Positions 1 to 10,701 of a DNA stretch of 64,000 nucleotides are shown piece after piece; within the stretch, counting starts at the first letter, position 1, and every line of letters begins with the position of its first letter. A program made the position numbers and the translations under genes. The DNA is taken from assembly GCF_014648355.1 (NCBI RefSeq), contig NZ_BMQY01000002.1, positions 248,001 through 312,000 of the forward strand. The letters are read 5' to 3'. This stretch comes from Couchioplanes azureus. GTDB lineage: Bacteria > Actinomycetota > Actinomycetes > Mycobacteriales > Micromonosporaceae. The notes below the pieces were generated by a model. The model saw nothing but the letters and a program-made list of their open reading frames with translations, did not search any database and was not told where the DNA came from.

Positions 1-660
1 CGGCTGGTGGAGCTCAACCACGTGATCACCGCCGGCATGACGACGTATCCCGGGCTGCCGGGGCCCGAGATCACTCCCCACCTGACCCGCGAGGACTCCC
101 GCGCCCACTACGCGCCGGGCGTCGAGTTCGCCATCGACCGCCTGAGCATGGTCGGCAACACGGGCACCTACCTGGACAGTCCCTTCCACCGCTATGCCGA
201 CGGGGCCGACCTCGCCGGCCTGCCCCTGGAATCCGTCGCGGACCTGCCGGCGGTCGTCGTGCGGCTCACCGACAGCCGGGAGCGCGGCGTGGGACCGCAG
301 GCCCTGGCCGGCCTGGAGCTCGCGGGCACGGCGGTGCTGCTGCACACCGGCTGGGACCGCCACTGGGGCACCGAGGCGTACGGTGACCCCGCACCGTTCC
401 TCACCGAGCAGGCCGCCGAGCTGCTGGTCGACGCCGGCGCCCGCCTCGTGGGCATCGACAGCGTCAACATCGACGACACCCACGGCGGCGGCCGGCGCCC
501 GGCCCACTCGATCCTGCTCCGGGCGGACATCCCGGTGCTGGAACACCTCACCGGGCTGGCCGGTCTGCCGGTCACCGGGGCTCGGCTGCACGCGGCCCCG
601 CCCCGGGTACGCGACTTCGGCACGCTGCCGGTCCGCGCGTACGCCGTGGTCTCGCCGTGA
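1..660 (+). CDS. Cyclase family protein (kynurenine-formamidase-like), 5' partial
   Basis: The reading frame is open to the window edge. A GTG at position 7 is possible, but the protein there already begins inside a typical family N-terminus (VELNHVITAGMTTYPG), so the true start is probably just upstream. Members of this family are metal-dependent hydrolases of amides or lactones. The metal-binding motif HxGTHxDxPxH appears as NTGTYLDSPFH: the GT, D, P and final H are kept, but two metal-ligand histidines are replaced by N and Y. A C-terminal segment with IDSVNIDDTHGGGRRPAH matches the second conserved region. It is convergent with katG, separated by a strong hairpin. The substrate is unknown, and loss of the ligands makes ordinary formamidase activity doubtful. 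Confidence 0.75.
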   Translation, partial: RLVELNHVITAGMTTYPGLPGPEITPHLTREDSRAHYAPGVEFAIDRLSMVGNTGTYLDSPFHRYADGADLAGLPLESVADLPAVVVRLTDSRERGVGPQALAGLELAGTAVLLHTGWDRHWGTEAYGDPAPFLTEQAAELLVDAGARLVGIDSVNIDDTHGGGRRPAHSILLRADIPVLEHLTGLAGLPVTGARLHAAPPRVRDFGTLPVRAYAVVSP

Positions 661-769
661 TCAAGGGCTCCCGGAGAACGAGCGATGCGGATCGATCCGT
701 GTCCCGGCGGGCGACGACCGAGATCTCGCCGGCGGCGAGGTGCGGGACATCGCCCCGCCGGATGCCGGA

Positions 770-808
770 CGGCGCGGCCGGCGGAGCGTCGCTCCGCCGG
801 CCGCGCCG
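770..808. terminator. Strong bidirectional hairpin terminator
   Basis: An exact 18 bp inverted repeat (arms 770-787 and 791-808) with a 3-base loop lies between the convergent cyclase and katG genes. There is no T-tract, which is usual for high-GC actinobacterial terminators. Confidence 0.8.
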
Positions 809-822
809 GGACCGGGCCGGGA

Positions 823-3550
<2,728 letters not shown>

Positions 3551-3556
3551 CCGACG

Positions 3557-3586
3557 ACCATAGGCCCCTAGTCTGGAATAAATCAA
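3557..3586 (-). promoter_or_regulatory. furA-katG promoter and probable FurA operator, leaderless start
   Basis: On the minus strand a -35 TTGATT (3581-3586), an 18 bp spacer and a -10 TATGGT (3557-3562) precede the furA GTG by six bases. The stretch ACTTGATTTATTCCAGA within 3574-3590 resembles, from memory, the AT-rich FurA operator described upstream of mycobacterial furA. The end of the HxlR gene (stop at 3589) borders the promoter. Confidence 0.65.
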
Positions 3587-3588
3587 GT

Positions 3589-3987
3589 TTACTGCGCCGC
3601 GTCGTACCGCTTCCGCGCGGCGTGGACCTCGGGGATGTGGGTCTCCGCCCACTGCTTGATCGCGCGTTGCAGCGGCACCAGCGCCTCGCCGAGCGGGGTC
3701 AGCGCGTAGTCGACCCGGGCCGGCACCGACGCCGTGACGGTACGGCTGACGAGGCCGTCGCGCTCGAGTTTGCGCAGGGTCTGGGTGAGCATCTTCTGGC
3801 TGGCCCCGGCGACTTCCCGGGCGAGGTCGGCGTGCCGCAGCGGACCGTCGGCCAGCGCGCTGACCACCAGCGTGAGCCACTTGTCGCTCAGCGCCGACAA
3901 CAGCTCGTGGCCCGGGCACCCGGCCAGGTTGGCGTTGTACGCCCGGCGCGCCCGCTCCCGGCGCTCGGCGGCGGAGACGGTGGTCAT
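3589..3987 (-). CDS. HxlR-family transcriptional regulator
   Basis: Winged-helix regulator of 132 residues. The HxlR signature is clear: a single Cys in the N-terminal helix region (NLAGCPGHELLSALSDKWL), then GPLRHADLAREVAGASQKML and TLRKLERDGLVSRTV as the recognition helix and wing. Many HxlR proteins sense electrophiles, quinones or oxidants through this cysteine and repress an adjacent oxidoreductase. The divergent neighbour at 4063 is such an oxidoreductase. The TAA stop falls inside the furA promoter region. ATG at 3987 with a GGAGGT-like site upstream. Confidence 0.9.
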   Translation of the reverse strand: MTTVSAAERRERARRAYNANLAGCPGHELLSALSDKWLTLVVSALADGPLRHADLAREVAGASQKMLTQTLRKLERDGLVSRTVTASVPARVDYALTPLGEALVPLQRAIKQWAETHIPEVHAARKRYDAAQ

Positions 3988-4006
3988 GCGTACCTCCGGG
4001 TGCCCC

Positions 4007-4024
4007 AGGCACTTGCAGGTGCCT
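4007..4024. promoter_or_regulatory. Candidate HxlR operator
   Basis: AGGCAC-TTGCAG-GTGCCT is an 18 bp near-palindrome (outer six-base arms perfect, tgca core) lying between the divergent HxlR and oxidoreductase starts. It sits upstream of a -10-like TAATCT at 4041-4046 for the plus-strand gene. Position and symmetry suggest the HxlR binding site; this is not tested. Confidence 0.5.
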
Positions 4025-4062
4025 TCTTACCGATGCACCCTAATCTTCCTAGCGTCGACGGC

Positions 4063-4995
4063 ATGCAAGCAGTCATCGTCCGCCGCTTCGGCGGCCCCGA
4101 AGTTCTCGAAATCGCCGACGTCCCCGCACCCCGGCCCGGCCCCGGGCAGGTGCTGATCCGGGTGGCCGCCGCCGCGGTCAACCGCATCGACCTCTCCACC
4201 CGGGCGGGCCGGATCACCGAGGCCGGGCTGCTCGCCCCGGCGCCCGCCGTCGCCCTCGGCTGGGACGTCGCGGGCGAGGTGACCGCGACCGGGCCCGGGG
4301 TCACCCGCTTCGCCGCCGGCGACCGGGTGATCGGGCTGCGCGACCTGCTCTCCGCGGCCGGCACCCAGGCCGAGCAGGTGGTGCTGGACGAGGGCGCGGT
4401 CGCTGCGGCCCCGGCGAACGCCAGTGATGCCGAGGCCGCCACCCTGCCGCTGGCCGGGCTGACCGCGGACCGGTCGCTGGAGCTGACCGGGCTGCGGCGC
4501 GGGCAGACGCTCCTGGTCACCGGCGCCGCCGGCGGCGTGGGCGGCATCGTCCTGCAGCTCGCCGCCCTCCGGGGCATCCGGACGGTCGCGGCCGCCGGCG
4601 CCGCCGACGAGCCGTTGCTGCGGCGACTGGGCGCGCAGCACGTGGTGGCGCCGACGGACCGGCTCGGCGCCGCGGTCCGGGACCTGGTCCCCGGCGGCGT
4701 CGACGCGGTGATCGACGCCGCCGTGGCCGGGATCGGTGCGCACGAGGCACTGCGCGGGGGCGGGGTCTTCGTCGCGCTGGTCGCGCCGTTCGCGCCGCCG
4801 CCGCTGCGCGGCACCCAGGTGGTGGTGCAGGAGGTCCATGCCGACGGCGCCCGGCTGGAAGAGCTGGCGGCCCTGGCCGGGGCCGGTCACCTGACGCTCC
4901 GGGTCGCGCAGACGCTGCCGCTGGCCCAGGTGGCCGAGGCCCACGAGCGGCTCGCCGCCGGCGGAGTGCGCGGAAGGCTCGTACTCGTGCCCTGA
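4063..4995 (+). CDS. NADPH:quinone-oxidoreductase-like zinc-type alcohol dehydrogenase homologue
   Basis: Medium-chain dehydrogenase/reductase of 310 residues. The N-terminal GroES-like domain starts MQAVIVRRFGGPEVLEIADV. A Rossmann domain follows, with TGAAGGVGGIVLQLAALRG as the NADPH-binding glycine-rich loop. No catalytic zinc ligand set is visible, which places it with quinone oxidoreductases rather than alcohol dehydrogenases. ATG at 4063 gives the family start. It is probably induced by quinone or electrophile stress through the divergent HxlR repressor. It ends about 20 bp before the cluster motif at 5015, so it lies just outside the putative enediyne locus. Confidence 0.9.
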   Translation: MQAVIVRRFGGPEVLEIADVPAPRPGPGQVLIRVAAAAVNRIDLSTRAGRITEAGLLAPAPAVALGWDVAGEVTATGPGVTRFAAGDRVIGLRDLLSAAGTQAEQVVLDEGAVAAAPANASDAEAATLPLAGLTADRSLELTGLRRGQTLLVTGAAGGVGGIVLQLAALRGIRTVAAAGAADEPLLRRLGAQHVVAPTDRLGAAVRDLVPGGVDAVIDAAVAGIGAHEALRGGGVFVALVAPFAPPPLRGTQVVVQEVHADGARLEELAALAGAGHLTLRVAQTLPLAQVAEAHERLAAGGVRGRLVLVP

Positions 4996-5014
4996 GCCGG
5001 GTCACCGCGAGAGA

Positions 5015-5056
5015 GCAAGCGAGGAGAAAGATTCGCCCGACTCGTCTGCATACGAT
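5015..5056 (+). promoter_or_regulatory. Cluster promoter motif, copy A (methyltransferase operon)
   Basis: GCAA (5015-5018), five bases, GAGAAA (5024-5029), 21 bases, then -10-like TACGAT (5051-5056). It sits 34 bp upstream of the methyltransferase start at 5090. The same architecture recurs at six other places in the window. Confidence 0.6.
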
Positions 5057-5089
5057 CGCGGCACCCGGCGATCAGGGGGAGCCGTCACG

Positions 5090-6115
5090 ATGACCAGCCC
5101 GTCGGCACCGACGACGTCCGCCGCCCAGACCCTCGCCCGGCTGCTCGTCGGCAACCAGCTCCAGCAGGCCGTCCACGTGGCGGCGCGGCTCGGCGTCGCG
5201 GACCGGCTGGGCGACGGGCCCCGCCACAGCGCCGAGCTCGCGAAGGAGGTCGGCGCCCATCCCGATGCGCTGCACCGGCTGCTGCGCGCGCTCGCCGGCC
5301 ACGGCATCGTCGCCGCGGACGACGACCAGCGGTTCTCCCTGACCCCGCTCGGCGAACTGTTGCGTGCGGACCATCCGCGATCGGTGCTCCCGTTCGCACT
5401 CTGGTCCGGCGGCGTCAGCTACCAGGCGTTCGGCGCCCTGGAGCACAGCGTGCGCACCGGCGAGCCCGCGTTCGAGCACCTGTTCGGTCAGGAGTTCTTC
5501 GCCTACCTCGCCGCGCATCCCGAGTCCGGTGCGGTGTTCGACGCGATGATGTCGCGGCACACCGCACCGGTCGCGGGTGCGATCGCCGGGCACGACCTCA
5601 CCGGCGCCGAGGTGGTCGTCGACGTCGGCGGCGGCCGCGGCGAGCTGCTCGCCGCCGTCCTGCGTGACCGGCCGGGCCTGCGGGGCGTACTGGTGGAACA
5701 GCCGCGCGTGCTCGACGAGGCCCGCCGGGTGCTCGCCCGGGCCGGCGTCGCCGACCGCTGCGAGGCGGTGGCCGGGGACGTCCACCGGCCGCTGCCGGCG
5801 GCCGACGTGTACGTCCTCAAGAGCGTGCTGCACGGGCTGGGCGACGACGAGGCGGTCGAGGTGCTGGCGAACTGCCGGCGCACCCTGCGGGCGGGCGGGC
5901 GTCTGCTCGTCGTGGAGTTCGTCCTGCCGCCGGGCAACGCGCCGAGCCCCGGCCTGCTGATGGACCTGCTGATGCTCGTCGGCTGCCACGGCCGCGAGCG
6001 CACGGCGGCCGACTTCGCGGACCTCTTCCGTCGCGCGGGTCTGCGGTTGGCCGGGATCACGTCGACCAAGCACGGTTACAGCCTCATCGAGGGTCGGGAG
6101 CCGGAACGATGCTAA
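5090..6115 (+). CDS. SAM-dependent O-methyltransferase
   Basis: Class I methyltransferase of 341 residues with the layout of small-molecule O-methyltransferases of polyketide pathways. An N-terminal winged-helix dimerisation domain (about residues 15-95, LGVADRLGDGPRHSAELAKE) is followed by a Rossmann domain with SAM motif VVDVGGGRGELLAAV (about 180), a LKSVLHGLGDDEA segment and a GRERTAADFADLFRRAG tail typical of the family. It probably methylates a hydroxyl on the enediyne or its aromatic partner. ATG at 5090 follows a GGGGGAG ribosome site. It overlaps the next VOC gene by 7 bp and heads an operon of four genes (5090-9589) driven by motif copy A. Confidence 0.9.
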   Translation: MTSPSAPTTSAAQTLARLLVGNQLQQAVHVAARLGVADRLGDGPRHSAELAKEVGAHPDALHRLLRALAGHGIVAADDDQRFSLTPLGELLRADHPRSVLPFALWSGGVSYQAFGALEHSVRTGEPAFEHLFGQEFFAYLAAHPESGAVFDAMMSRHTAPVAGAIAGHDLTGAEVVVDVGGGRGELLAAVLRDRPGLRGVLVEQPRVLDEARRVLARAGVADRCEAVAGDVHRPLPAADVYVLKSVLHGLGDDEAVEVLANCRRTLRAGGRLLVVEFVLPPGNAPSPGLLMDLLMLVGCHGRERTAADFADLFRRAGLRLAGITSTKHGYSLIEGREPERC

Positions 6116-7008
6116 CGAAATCGCGCCTGATGTACGTCACCCTCCTCGTCCGCGACCTCGCCGCGTCCCGGCGGTTCTACGAGGACGTCCTCGGCCTGCG
6201 CGCCCTCGATCCGGACGACACGTCGGTGAGCTATCCGGTCGGCCACGTCATCCTCAGCCTGCAGAGCGCGCCGGACTCCGCCGTCGCGCTCGGCGAGCCG
6301 GACCGGTCCCTGACCCTGGCGTTGCTGGTCGACGACGTGGCCCGGACCCGGGCCGCCATGGAGGACCGCGGCGGCCGGCTGCGTCCCACCCAGACGTCGC
6401 GGGCCGGCACGATGGCGGAGTTCTACGACCCGGACGGGCACTGGCTGTCGCTCTACGAGGTGTCCGAACCGGCGATGGGCTGGCCGAGCGGGCGCAAGGT
6501 CGAGGCGCTGCGCGAGGCCTCCGCCGGGCACCGCAAGCCCGGCGACGACCACCAGGAGCTGCTCTACGTCTTCCTCTACGTACGGGACCTGCACGCGACG
6601 GAGGAGTTCTACCAGCGCATGCTCGGTCTCGTACCGATGGAGACGAACACCTGCCACCGCGGGGTGACGAGCGTCGCCGACGGCGTCGTTAAGTACGACG
6701 CCGGAGGGGTTCTCCTGACGACCCACCACGTCGGCGAGGGCGAGCACGCGGCACTGCACAAGGTGGCCACCGAGGGGTCGAAGGGCGTCGCGTTCGGATT
6801 CCACACCGCCGACCTGAAGGCCTCCACCGCCGAGCTGTCCGCGCGCGGGCTCGCCTTCGGCGGCGAGCCGGTGGTGTCCCGGATCGGGGCCACCGCCTCC
6901 TTCGAGGACCCCGGCGGCTACCGCTACTACCTGTGCGAACCCTCCGACGAGACCATGGCCGGGCCAAGCGGCGCGGAGATCCGGCGCATCCTCGGCGCGG
7001 ACCTCTGA
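6109..7008 (+). CDS. Tandem VOC-domain protein (glyoxalase/bleomycin-resistance fold)
   Basis: 299 residues with two VOC modules (about 5-125 and 145-290). Module 1 begins LMYVTLLVRDLAASRRFY and ends FYDPDGHWLSLYEVSE, followed by GWPSGRKVEALR. Module 2 begins LLYVFLYVRDLHATEEFY, has VVKYDAGGVLLTTHH and ends YYLCEPSDETMAGPSGAEI. The usual first metal-ligand His in strand 1 is replaced by hydrophobic residues in both modules, so a binding role is more likely than metal catalysis. It shares the PSGxK tail and KYDxGG strand with the VOC genes at 10702, 35210, 36205 and 39274. The start overlaps the methyltransferase stop. Confidence 0.9.
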   Translation: MLTKSRLMYVTLLVRDLAASRRFYEDVLGLRALDPDDTSVSYPVGHVILSLQSAPDSAVALGEPDRSLTLALLVDDVARTRAAMEDRGGRLRPTQTSRAGTMAEFYDPDGHWLSLYEVSEPAMGWPSGRKVEALREASAGHRKPGDDHQELLYVFLYVRDLHATEEFYQRMLGLVPMETNTCHRGVTSVADGVVKYDAGGVLLTTHHVGEGEHAALHKVATEGSKGVAFGFHTADLKASTAELSARGLAFGGEPVVSRIGATASFEDPGGYRYYLCEPSDETMAGPSGAEIRRILGADL

Positions 7009-7029
7009 CACCCGGGGAAGGAGGACACC

Positions 7030-8625
7030 ATGGACTTCAAGGACCTCCGTGCCGCGCTCGCCGCCCTGGCCGGGCACGAGGCCGGGGACGGCGGCCCGGC
7101 GCAACCGGGCAAGGCGGTCAAGGACCTGCAGCTCGCCGCCTATGCGGCCCTCGCCGGCGACGAGGCCTACGACGAGTTCTGCAAGGCGTTCGTCACCAAG
7201 GACGACGAGGAGATCGCCGAGGTGGTCCGGCAGCTCACGAGCACGGCGGCGCCGCCCGCGGTGGCGGTCGTCCTGTCCCTGCTCCGCGACGCCGTCGGCC
7301 GCGACCGCTACGAGTCCGCGCTGCGGTCGGCGGGCCTGGGCAACTATCTGGACGTCCCGTACACGAGTACGGGCGCGGATCTCACCGGCAAGGCCGAGGA
7401 GCGTTACGTGCTCGAGGCCCTGCGGAGCAAGCGGCTCTGGCGCTACGAGATCCCCGCCGCCCGTTCGTTCGTCGGGCGCTTCGAGGAGGCCGCGGAGTCG
7501 CTGCTCGGGGTGAAGCACGTGCACGCGACGGTGTCCGGCTCCGCCGCGCTCACCGCGGCGCTGCTGGGCATCGGCGTCGGCCCCGGCGACGAGGTCATCG
7601 TTCCGGCCGTCACCTGGGTCGGCTGCGCCGACGCGGTGATCCTGTGCGGCGCCGTACCGGTCGTCGCCCAGGTGGACGAGACGCTCGGCCTCTCCGTCGC
7701 CGACGTGGCGCGCAACATCACCGCGCGGACCCGCGCGGTGATGGCGGTCAGCCTCTTCGGCGCGGCCTGCGACCTGGGCGGCCTGCGGGCGCTCGCCGAC
7801 CGGCACGGCATCGCGCTGGTCGAGGACAACGCCCAGGCCGTGGGCGTGAGCTACCGCGGCCGCCGGGTGGGCAGCATCGGCGACGCGTCCGCCTTCAGCA
7901 CGAAGTTCATGAAGTTCCTGGCCGCCGGGGACGGCGGCTTCCTCGCGACGAACTCGGACGAGCTCTATCAGTTCGCGGTGCTCTACACGGGCGGCCGCAC
8001 CTTCCCGGCCCGCAAGCGCGGCATCGAGGTCGGCGACCGGATCATGCCCGCCACCGGCCTGCGGATGAACGAGCTCACCGGGGCGGTGGCGCTGGCCCAG
8101 CTCGAGCGCCTCGACGAGCTGCTCGGCCGCCTGCGGGTCGCACGGGACCTCATCTTCGGCGCGGCCGGGCCGGCGCGGACGTACCGGCGGGTGCCCGGCA
8201 ACGACCCGGCGGGCGACTCGGGGTGGATGACCCCGCTCATCTTCGACGACGAGCGGGCCTGCCAGGCGTTCGTCCGCGCGGTGCGGGCCCGCGGGATCCG
8301 GCACGTCACGACGTCGCGGGAGCTGTTCGCCGGCGGCGAGATCGAGCACTGCTACGCGGCCATGAGCACGGACCGGTATCTGCCCACCACCGGGGCGCAC
8401 TGGGCGACGAACTTCCGGGCCATGGTCGCCAAGGTCGGCATCGATCCCCGCCACGATCCCTGGGCCGGCTCGGATCGCGAGTATCCGCCGGGCTTCATGG
8501 ACGAGAGCCTCGGCCTGCTCCAGCGGATCGCCTTCGTCCAGACCAACCCGCGGCTGGAACCCGCGCACTGCGAGACCATCGCGCGGGCGCTCTGCGAAGC
8601 CGACGCCGAGTGCGCCGCCCGGTGA
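7030..8625 (+). CDS. DegT/DnrJ/EryC1/StrS-family PLP enzyme with N-terminal extension
   Basis: 531 residues: about 100 extra helical residues (VKDLQLAAYAALAGDEAYDE and on), then a fold-type-I aminotransferase of the sugar-aminotransferase family. The PLP lysine is in SAFSTKFMKFLAAGDGGFL. Preceding conserved elements include VSGSAALTAALLGIGVGPGDEVIVPAVTW and VEDNAQAVGVSYRGRRVGSIGDA. Such enzymes aminate keto-sugars or act as C-N or dehydratase variants in antibiotic pathways. With no other deoxysugar gene in the window, a non-sugar substrate is possible. RBS GGGGAAGGAGG precedes ATG at 7030. It is the third gene of the 5090-9589 operon. Confidence 0.88.
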   Translation: MDFKDLRAALAALAGHEAGDGGPAQPGKAVKDLQLAAYAALAGDEAYDEFCKAFVTKDDEEIAEVVRQLTSTAAPPAVAVVLSLLRDAVGRDRYESALRSAGLGNYLDVPYTSTGADLTGKAEERYVLEALRSKRLWRYEIPAARSFVGRFEEAAESLLGVKHVHATVSGSAALTAALLGIGVGPGDEVIVPAVTWVGCADAVILCGAVPVVAQVDETLGLSVADVARNITARTRAVMAVSLFGAACDLGGLRALADRHGIALVEDNAQAVGVSYRGRRVGSIGDASAFSTKFMKFLAAGDGGFLATNSDELYQFAVLYTGGRTFPARKRGIEVGDRIMPATGLRMNELTGAVALAQLERLDELLGRLRVARDLIFGAAGPARTYRRVPGNDPAGDSGWMTPLIFDDERACQAFVRAVRARGIRHVTTSRELFAGGEIEHCYAAMSTDRYLPTTGAHWATNFRAMVAKVGIDPRHDPWAGSDREYPPGFMDESLGLLQRIAFVQTNPRLEPAHCETIARALCEADAECAAR

Positions 8626-8635
8626 GGGACCGAGG

Positions 8636-9589
8636 ATGGACCTGGGAATCGACCTGCTGACCTCGGGGCCGCACGCCGGGGTGGCCGCGATCGTCCGGAT
8701 GGCCCGGGAGGCGGAGGCCATGGGCTACGCCGCGGTGTGGACCCACGAGCGGATGCTCTACCCGGCGGGCGACGTCGCCCAGCCGCCGGGTCCGCCGCGG
8801 CCCCTGCCGATGTACTACCGGACCACCTTCGAACCCCTCGACACCCTGTCCTTCGTCGCCGCCCGCACCACCGGCCTCAGGCTGGGCACGAGCGTCCTGA
8901 CCGCGCCGCTGCACCATCCGATCCCGATGGCGCGCCGGCTGGCCACACTGGACCGGTTCAGCGGCGGACGCCTGGTCGTCGGCCTGGGCCAGGGATGGAT
9001 GCGGCAGGAGTACGAGGCCGCCGGCGTGCCGTTCGCGCAGCGCGGCCCCCGGCTGGAGGACTTCGTGGCGGCGCTGCGCGCGGCGTGGTCGCCAGACCCG
9101 GTCTCCCACGACGGTCCCTACTACCGGATACCGCCGTCGCACATCGACCCCAAGCCGCACCGCCCCGGGGGCCCGCAGCTCCTGGTGGGTGCCGCCGCCC
9201 CCGCCGCCATCGACCGGGCCGCCCGGATCGCCGACGGCTTCAACCCGACGTCGATGTCGCTCGCGCGGCTGACCGCGGCGATCGACCGGTTCCGGACGTC
9301 CGCCGCACGGGCCGGGCGCGACCCCGGCCGGCTGTCGGTCGTGGTCCGGGCCGCGACCCCGATCACACCCGCGGACCTGGGTCCCGGCCGTCCCTTCCTC
9401 GGCGGCTCGCCGGACCAGGTCGCCGAGGATCTCCGGCACCTCGCGGACCTCGCCGTCGACCATGTGCTGTTCACCAACGTGCGGCAGCCCCCGCTCGACG
9501 AGCAGCTCGGCCTGCTGGAGCGGATCAAGGTGGCCGCCGACCGCGCCGACCTGCCATCGAAAGTCTTTGATGCACAGACAATCAACTGA
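8636..9589 (+). CDS. LLM-class flavin/F420-dependent oxidoreductase
   Basis: 317-residue luciferase-like TIM-barrel protein. MDLGIDLLTSGPHAG, GLRLGTSVLTAPLHHPIPMARRL and VVGLGQGWMRQEYEAAGV are typical of the F420-dependent branch common in actinobacteria (TIGR-type LLM). It could reduce or oxidise a pathway intermediate with F420H2. The window also encodes an F420-dependent NADP oxidoreductase-like protein directly after the thioesterase (23973), so an F420 supply next to the core genes is plausible. It starts 10 bp after the DegT gene; its stop lies 4 bp before motif copy B. Confidence 0.88.
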   Translation: MDLGIDLLTSGPHAGVAAIVRMAREAEAMGYAAVWTHERMLYPAGDVAQPPGPPRPLPMYYRTTFEPLDTLSFVAARTTGLRLGTSVLTAPLHHPIPMARRLATLDRFSGGRLVVGLGQGWMRQEYEAAGVPFAQRGPRLEDFVAALRAAWSPDPVSHDGPYYRIPPSHIDPKPHRPGGPQLLVGAAAPAAIDRAARIADGFNPTSMSLARLTAAIDRFRTSAARAGRDPGRLSVVVRAATPITPADLGPGRPFLGGSPDQVAEDLRHLADLAVDHVLFTNVRQPPLDEQLGLLERIKVAADRADLPSKVFDAQTIN

Positions 9590-9593
9590 GCAA

Positions 9594-9634
9594 GCAAGGT
9601 GGGAGAAGCCATTTCCCCACGTCACACCTAGGCT
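9594..9634 (+). promoter_or_regulatory. Cluster promoter motif, copy B (SnoaL-like gene)
   Basis: GCAA (9594-9597), GGTGG, GAGAAG (9603-9608), 20 bases, then -10-like TAGGCT (9629-9634). It is 32 bp upstream of the start at 9667, immediately after the LLM gene stop. Confidence 0.6.
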
Positions 9635-9666
9635 CCGCGATATCGGCACATCGAGGAGGTTGGGAG

Positions 9667-10086
9667 ATGACGCAGGCAGAAAGGCAGAAGAACCACGAAC
9701 GCGCGATCCGGCGGATGACCGAGGCGTTCAACTCCGGCGAGGTCGACATCGTCGACGAGCTGGTCGAGGACGTCGCGGATCTGGAGAAGACGCCGATGCC
9801 CGGGACCTCCCGCGACAGGCTGGGCCTGAAGCTGAAGATCCAGCATCTCCGCGCGGCGTTCCCCGACGGCAAGTACAGCATCGAGGAGATGACGTCCGAC
9901 GGCGACACGGTCACCTTCCGCTGGAAGCTGGAGGGCACCCACCGGGGCCGGTTCCTCGGCCGGGCGGCGTCGAACCGGAAGGTCAGCTTCACCGGGCAGG
10001 ACGTGGTCACCTTCCGCGACGGCAAGATGGTCGAGCACCGGTCGCTCGACGAGAAGGGCGGCATGCTCCGGAGCAGGTTCCAGTAG
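9667..10086 (+). CDS. SnoaL/NTF2-like (ester cyclase family) protein
   Basis: 139-residue alpha+beta-barrel protein of the SnoaL-like group. The N-terminal helix (AERQKNHERAIRRMTEAFNSGEVDIVDELV) is followed by strands including VTFRWKLEGTHRGRFLG and DVVTFRDGKMVEHRSLDEKG, with Asp and His residues lining the expected pocket. Relatives cyclise polyketides, hydroxylate without cofactor or simply bind ligands. RBS GAGGAGGTTGGG lies upstream. It has its own copy of the cluster motif, so it is probably transcribed separately from the operon that ends 77 bp upstream. Confidence 0.82.
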   Translation: MTQAERQKNHERAIRRMTEAFNSGEVDIVDELVEDVADLEKTPMPGTSRDRLGLKLKIQHLRAAFPDGKYSIEEMTSDGDTVTFRWKLEGTHRGRFLGRAASNRKVSFTGQDVVTFRDGKMVEHRSLDEKGGMLRSRFQ

Positions 10087-10182
10087 CCGCCGGCGCCCCT
10101 GTGGATGCGGGCGCCCGGACATCACGCCGCACGCGACGCGCTCCGGTGCGCCCGCCTGACTCTCGGTCCCGCCCGGCACACC

Positions 10183-10548
10183 TCAGCCGTGCGCGGACGG
10201 ATGACGCGGCTCGTACATGCCGATCCGGCCGCCGCTGGGCAGCGGGATCGACGTGAGCAGCCCCCAGCCCTTGTCGTCGACGTCGCCGGGCATGTCGACG
10301 CCCTTCTCCCGCAGCTCGGCGATCGTCGCCTTGACGTCGTCGCACAGCAGGTAGAACTCGCTGAGATCGCCCGTCTCCCCCCGCGGCACGCTCTCGGCCG
10401 GGTGCAGGGCCGCGTCGGCCGGGGGAAGCGCGAAGATGAGCCAGCCGCCTCCGCCGTCGGTCGCGGCGAGCCCCAGCTTGTCGCGGAGGAAGGCACGGTC
10501 CGCGTCCGCGTCGGCGCTGTACAGGACCACATGGGATCCGGTGATCAT
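10183..10548 (-). CDS. Single-domain VOC protein
   Basis: 121-residue single VOC module with AAGGAG ribosome site before ATG at 10548. Unlike the paralogous cluster set, it keeps a His in strand 1 (TGSHVVLYSADADA) and a Glu near the end (GGRIGMYEPRHP), so metal binding is possible. It resembles predicted lactoylglutathione-lyase-like proteins and lacks the PSGxK tail. It faces away from the genes at 10702 onward and shares a 150 bp divergent promoter region with them; I saw no cluster motif pointing in its direction. Confidence 0.82.
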   Translation of the reverse strand: MITGSHVVLYSADADADRAFLRDKLGLAATDGGGGWLIFALPPADAALHPAESVPRGETGDLSEFYLLCDDVKATIAELREKGVDMPGDVDDKGWGLLTSIPLPSGGRIGMYEPRHPSAHG

Positions 10549-10630
10549 AGGTACTCCTTCTGGTGAGTACGTCCGTCCTGACCAGAGTGGCACTAGACGG
10601 GCGGTCCGGGTACCCGCAAACCCGAACGAA

Positions 10631-10671
10631 GCAAGCGAGGAGAAGCCGTCCGGACGTCCCCTGCCTACGCT
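10631..10671 (+). promoter_or_regulatory. Cluster promoter motif, copy C (VOC/aminotransferase operon)
   Basis: GCAA (10631-10634), GCGAG, GAGAAG (10640-10645), 20 bases, then -10-like TACGCT (10666-10671). It lies 30 bp upstream of the GTG at 10702. The 15-base core differs from copy A only in its last base. Confidence 0.62.
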
Positions 10672-10701
10672 CTGCGCAGGTACGGACAGCGAGGAGTTCC
10701 G

